Part shown: one piece after another, positions 32,404 to 32,821 of the stretch
Position numbering within the stretch: position 1 is the first letter of the stretch
Layout: every line of letters begins with the position of its first letter
Assembly (NCBI GenBank): GCA_016869145.1
Contig: VGEU01000028.1
Coordinates: 1-32,821 of the forward strand
Direction of reading: 5' to 3'
DNA: 32,821 nucleotides
Origin: Alphaproteobacteria bacterium
Lineage (GTDB): Bacteria > Pseudomonadota > Alphaproteobacteria > MPNO01 > VGEU01
The notes under the pieces: model-generated
What the model was told of the DNA's origin: nothing
The model's database searches: none
Seen by the model: only the letters and a program-made list of their open reading frames with translations
Program-made: the position numbers and the translations under genes

Positions 32404-32821
32404 GTGGAGTTCGACAACAGGTTTGAGGTTCCGGTCCCGGTCGACGAGGCGTGGAAGGTCCTGATGGACATCCCGCGGATCGCGCCGTGCCTGCCCGGCG
32501 CCGAGCTCACGGAGGTCGTCGACGCGAGCACCTTCAAGGGCAAGGTCTCGGTGCGGCTCGGCCCGGTCGCCCTCACCTTCGCCGGCACCGCGAAGATCGA
32601 GAACCGCGACGACGTCAACCACAGCGCGCGCGTCAAGGCGCAGGGCGCCGATTCCAAGGGCCGCGGCGGCGCCAACGCCGAGGTCGACTTCCGCCTCGTT
32701 CCCGCCGGCACGGGCTCGGCGGTCCTGATCCACACCAATCTCAATCTGTCGGGCTCGGTCGCGCAATATGGCCGCGGCGTCGGCATGATCGCCGATCTCT
32801 CCTCGGCGCTGATCAAGCAGT
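32404..32821 (+). CDS. coxG: CoxG family (SRPBCC) protein, 3' end beyond window
   Basis: GTG 32404 with GAGGAG upstream opens a frame that runs off the right edge after 139 codons. The sequence (EFDNRFEVPVPVDEAWKVLMDIPRIAPCLPGAELTE in parts, residues 2-37; KGKVSVRLGPVALTFAGTAKI, about 46-66) is the CO dehydrogenase subunit G family, an SRPBCC-fold protein linked to membrane recruitment or maturation of CoxLMS-type enzymes. About 150 residues are usual, so most of the domain is present. It fits the CoxL-like cluster to its left and suggests that other cox-type genes may lie to the right. Confidence 0.88.
   Translation, partial: MEFDNRFEVPVPVDEAWKVLMDIPRIAPCLPGAELTEVVDASTFKGKVSVRLGPVALTFAGTAKIENRDDVNHSARVKAQGADSKGRGGANAEVDFRLVPAGTGSAVLIHTNLNLSGSVAQYGRGVGMIADLSSALIKQ

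Overview
The window looks like chromosomal DNA from a high-GC alphaproteobacterium, most likely a Rhodospirillales- or Hyphomicrobiales-type organism. The case rests on very high GC, frequent GTG starts, an alphaproteobacterial Usg protein, a SAM-II riboswitch in front of metZ, heme A synthase of the CtaA/COX15 type, a class I lysyl-tRNA synthetase, and several CoxL-like molybdenum hydroxylase subunits. I see no rRNA or tRNA genes, CRISPR array, insertion sequence, prophage or plasmid functions. Coding density is very high: no gene-free stretch exceeds about 300 bases.

Left part (1-9544), mostly housekeeping. It starts with the N-terminal part of a membrane-anchored coiled-coil protein (minus strand, runs off the left edge), then pyrD (minus), a small hypothetical gene, sufE and a branched-chain aminotransferase (plus). 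These converge on a minus-strand pair, class I lysS followed by a PaiB-like gene. Divergent from lysS are a DinG-like iron-sulfur helicase, a TerB-domain protein and usg.

Middle part (9545-18545). A four-unit tandem array of about 31 bp, each unit a terminator-like hairpin, separates usg from heme A synthase (ctaA). The ctaA frame has no ordinary start codon for its first membrane helix. Next come a SAM-II riboswitch with its own intrinsic terminator, metZ, apaG, folE and trkH (plus). These converge on a minus-strand operon argD-argF-hslO-lipoprotein.

Right part (18546-32821), accessory metabolism. Three CoxL-like (xanthine dehydrogenase family) molybdopterin subunits lie on the plus strand within about 10 kb. 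They are interspersed with a GalT/HIT-family gene, a short-chain dehydrogenase and a minus-strand Fic protein. No FAD (CoxM) or 2Fe-2S (CoxS) subunit is present, but a CoxG-family gene starts at the right edge. Between them are a DUF1232 membrane protein, a uridine-kinase-like P-loop protein, and a divergent pair that I read as senA/senB (selenoneine biosynthesis), with start codons only 11 bp apart.

The most interesting items are the CoxL paralog cluster with its odd passengers, the head-to-head senA/senB pair, the tandem terminator-like hairpin array, the missing ctaA start codon, and the SAM-II/terminator control of metZ. All family assignments come from reading motifs by eye; no database search was possible.
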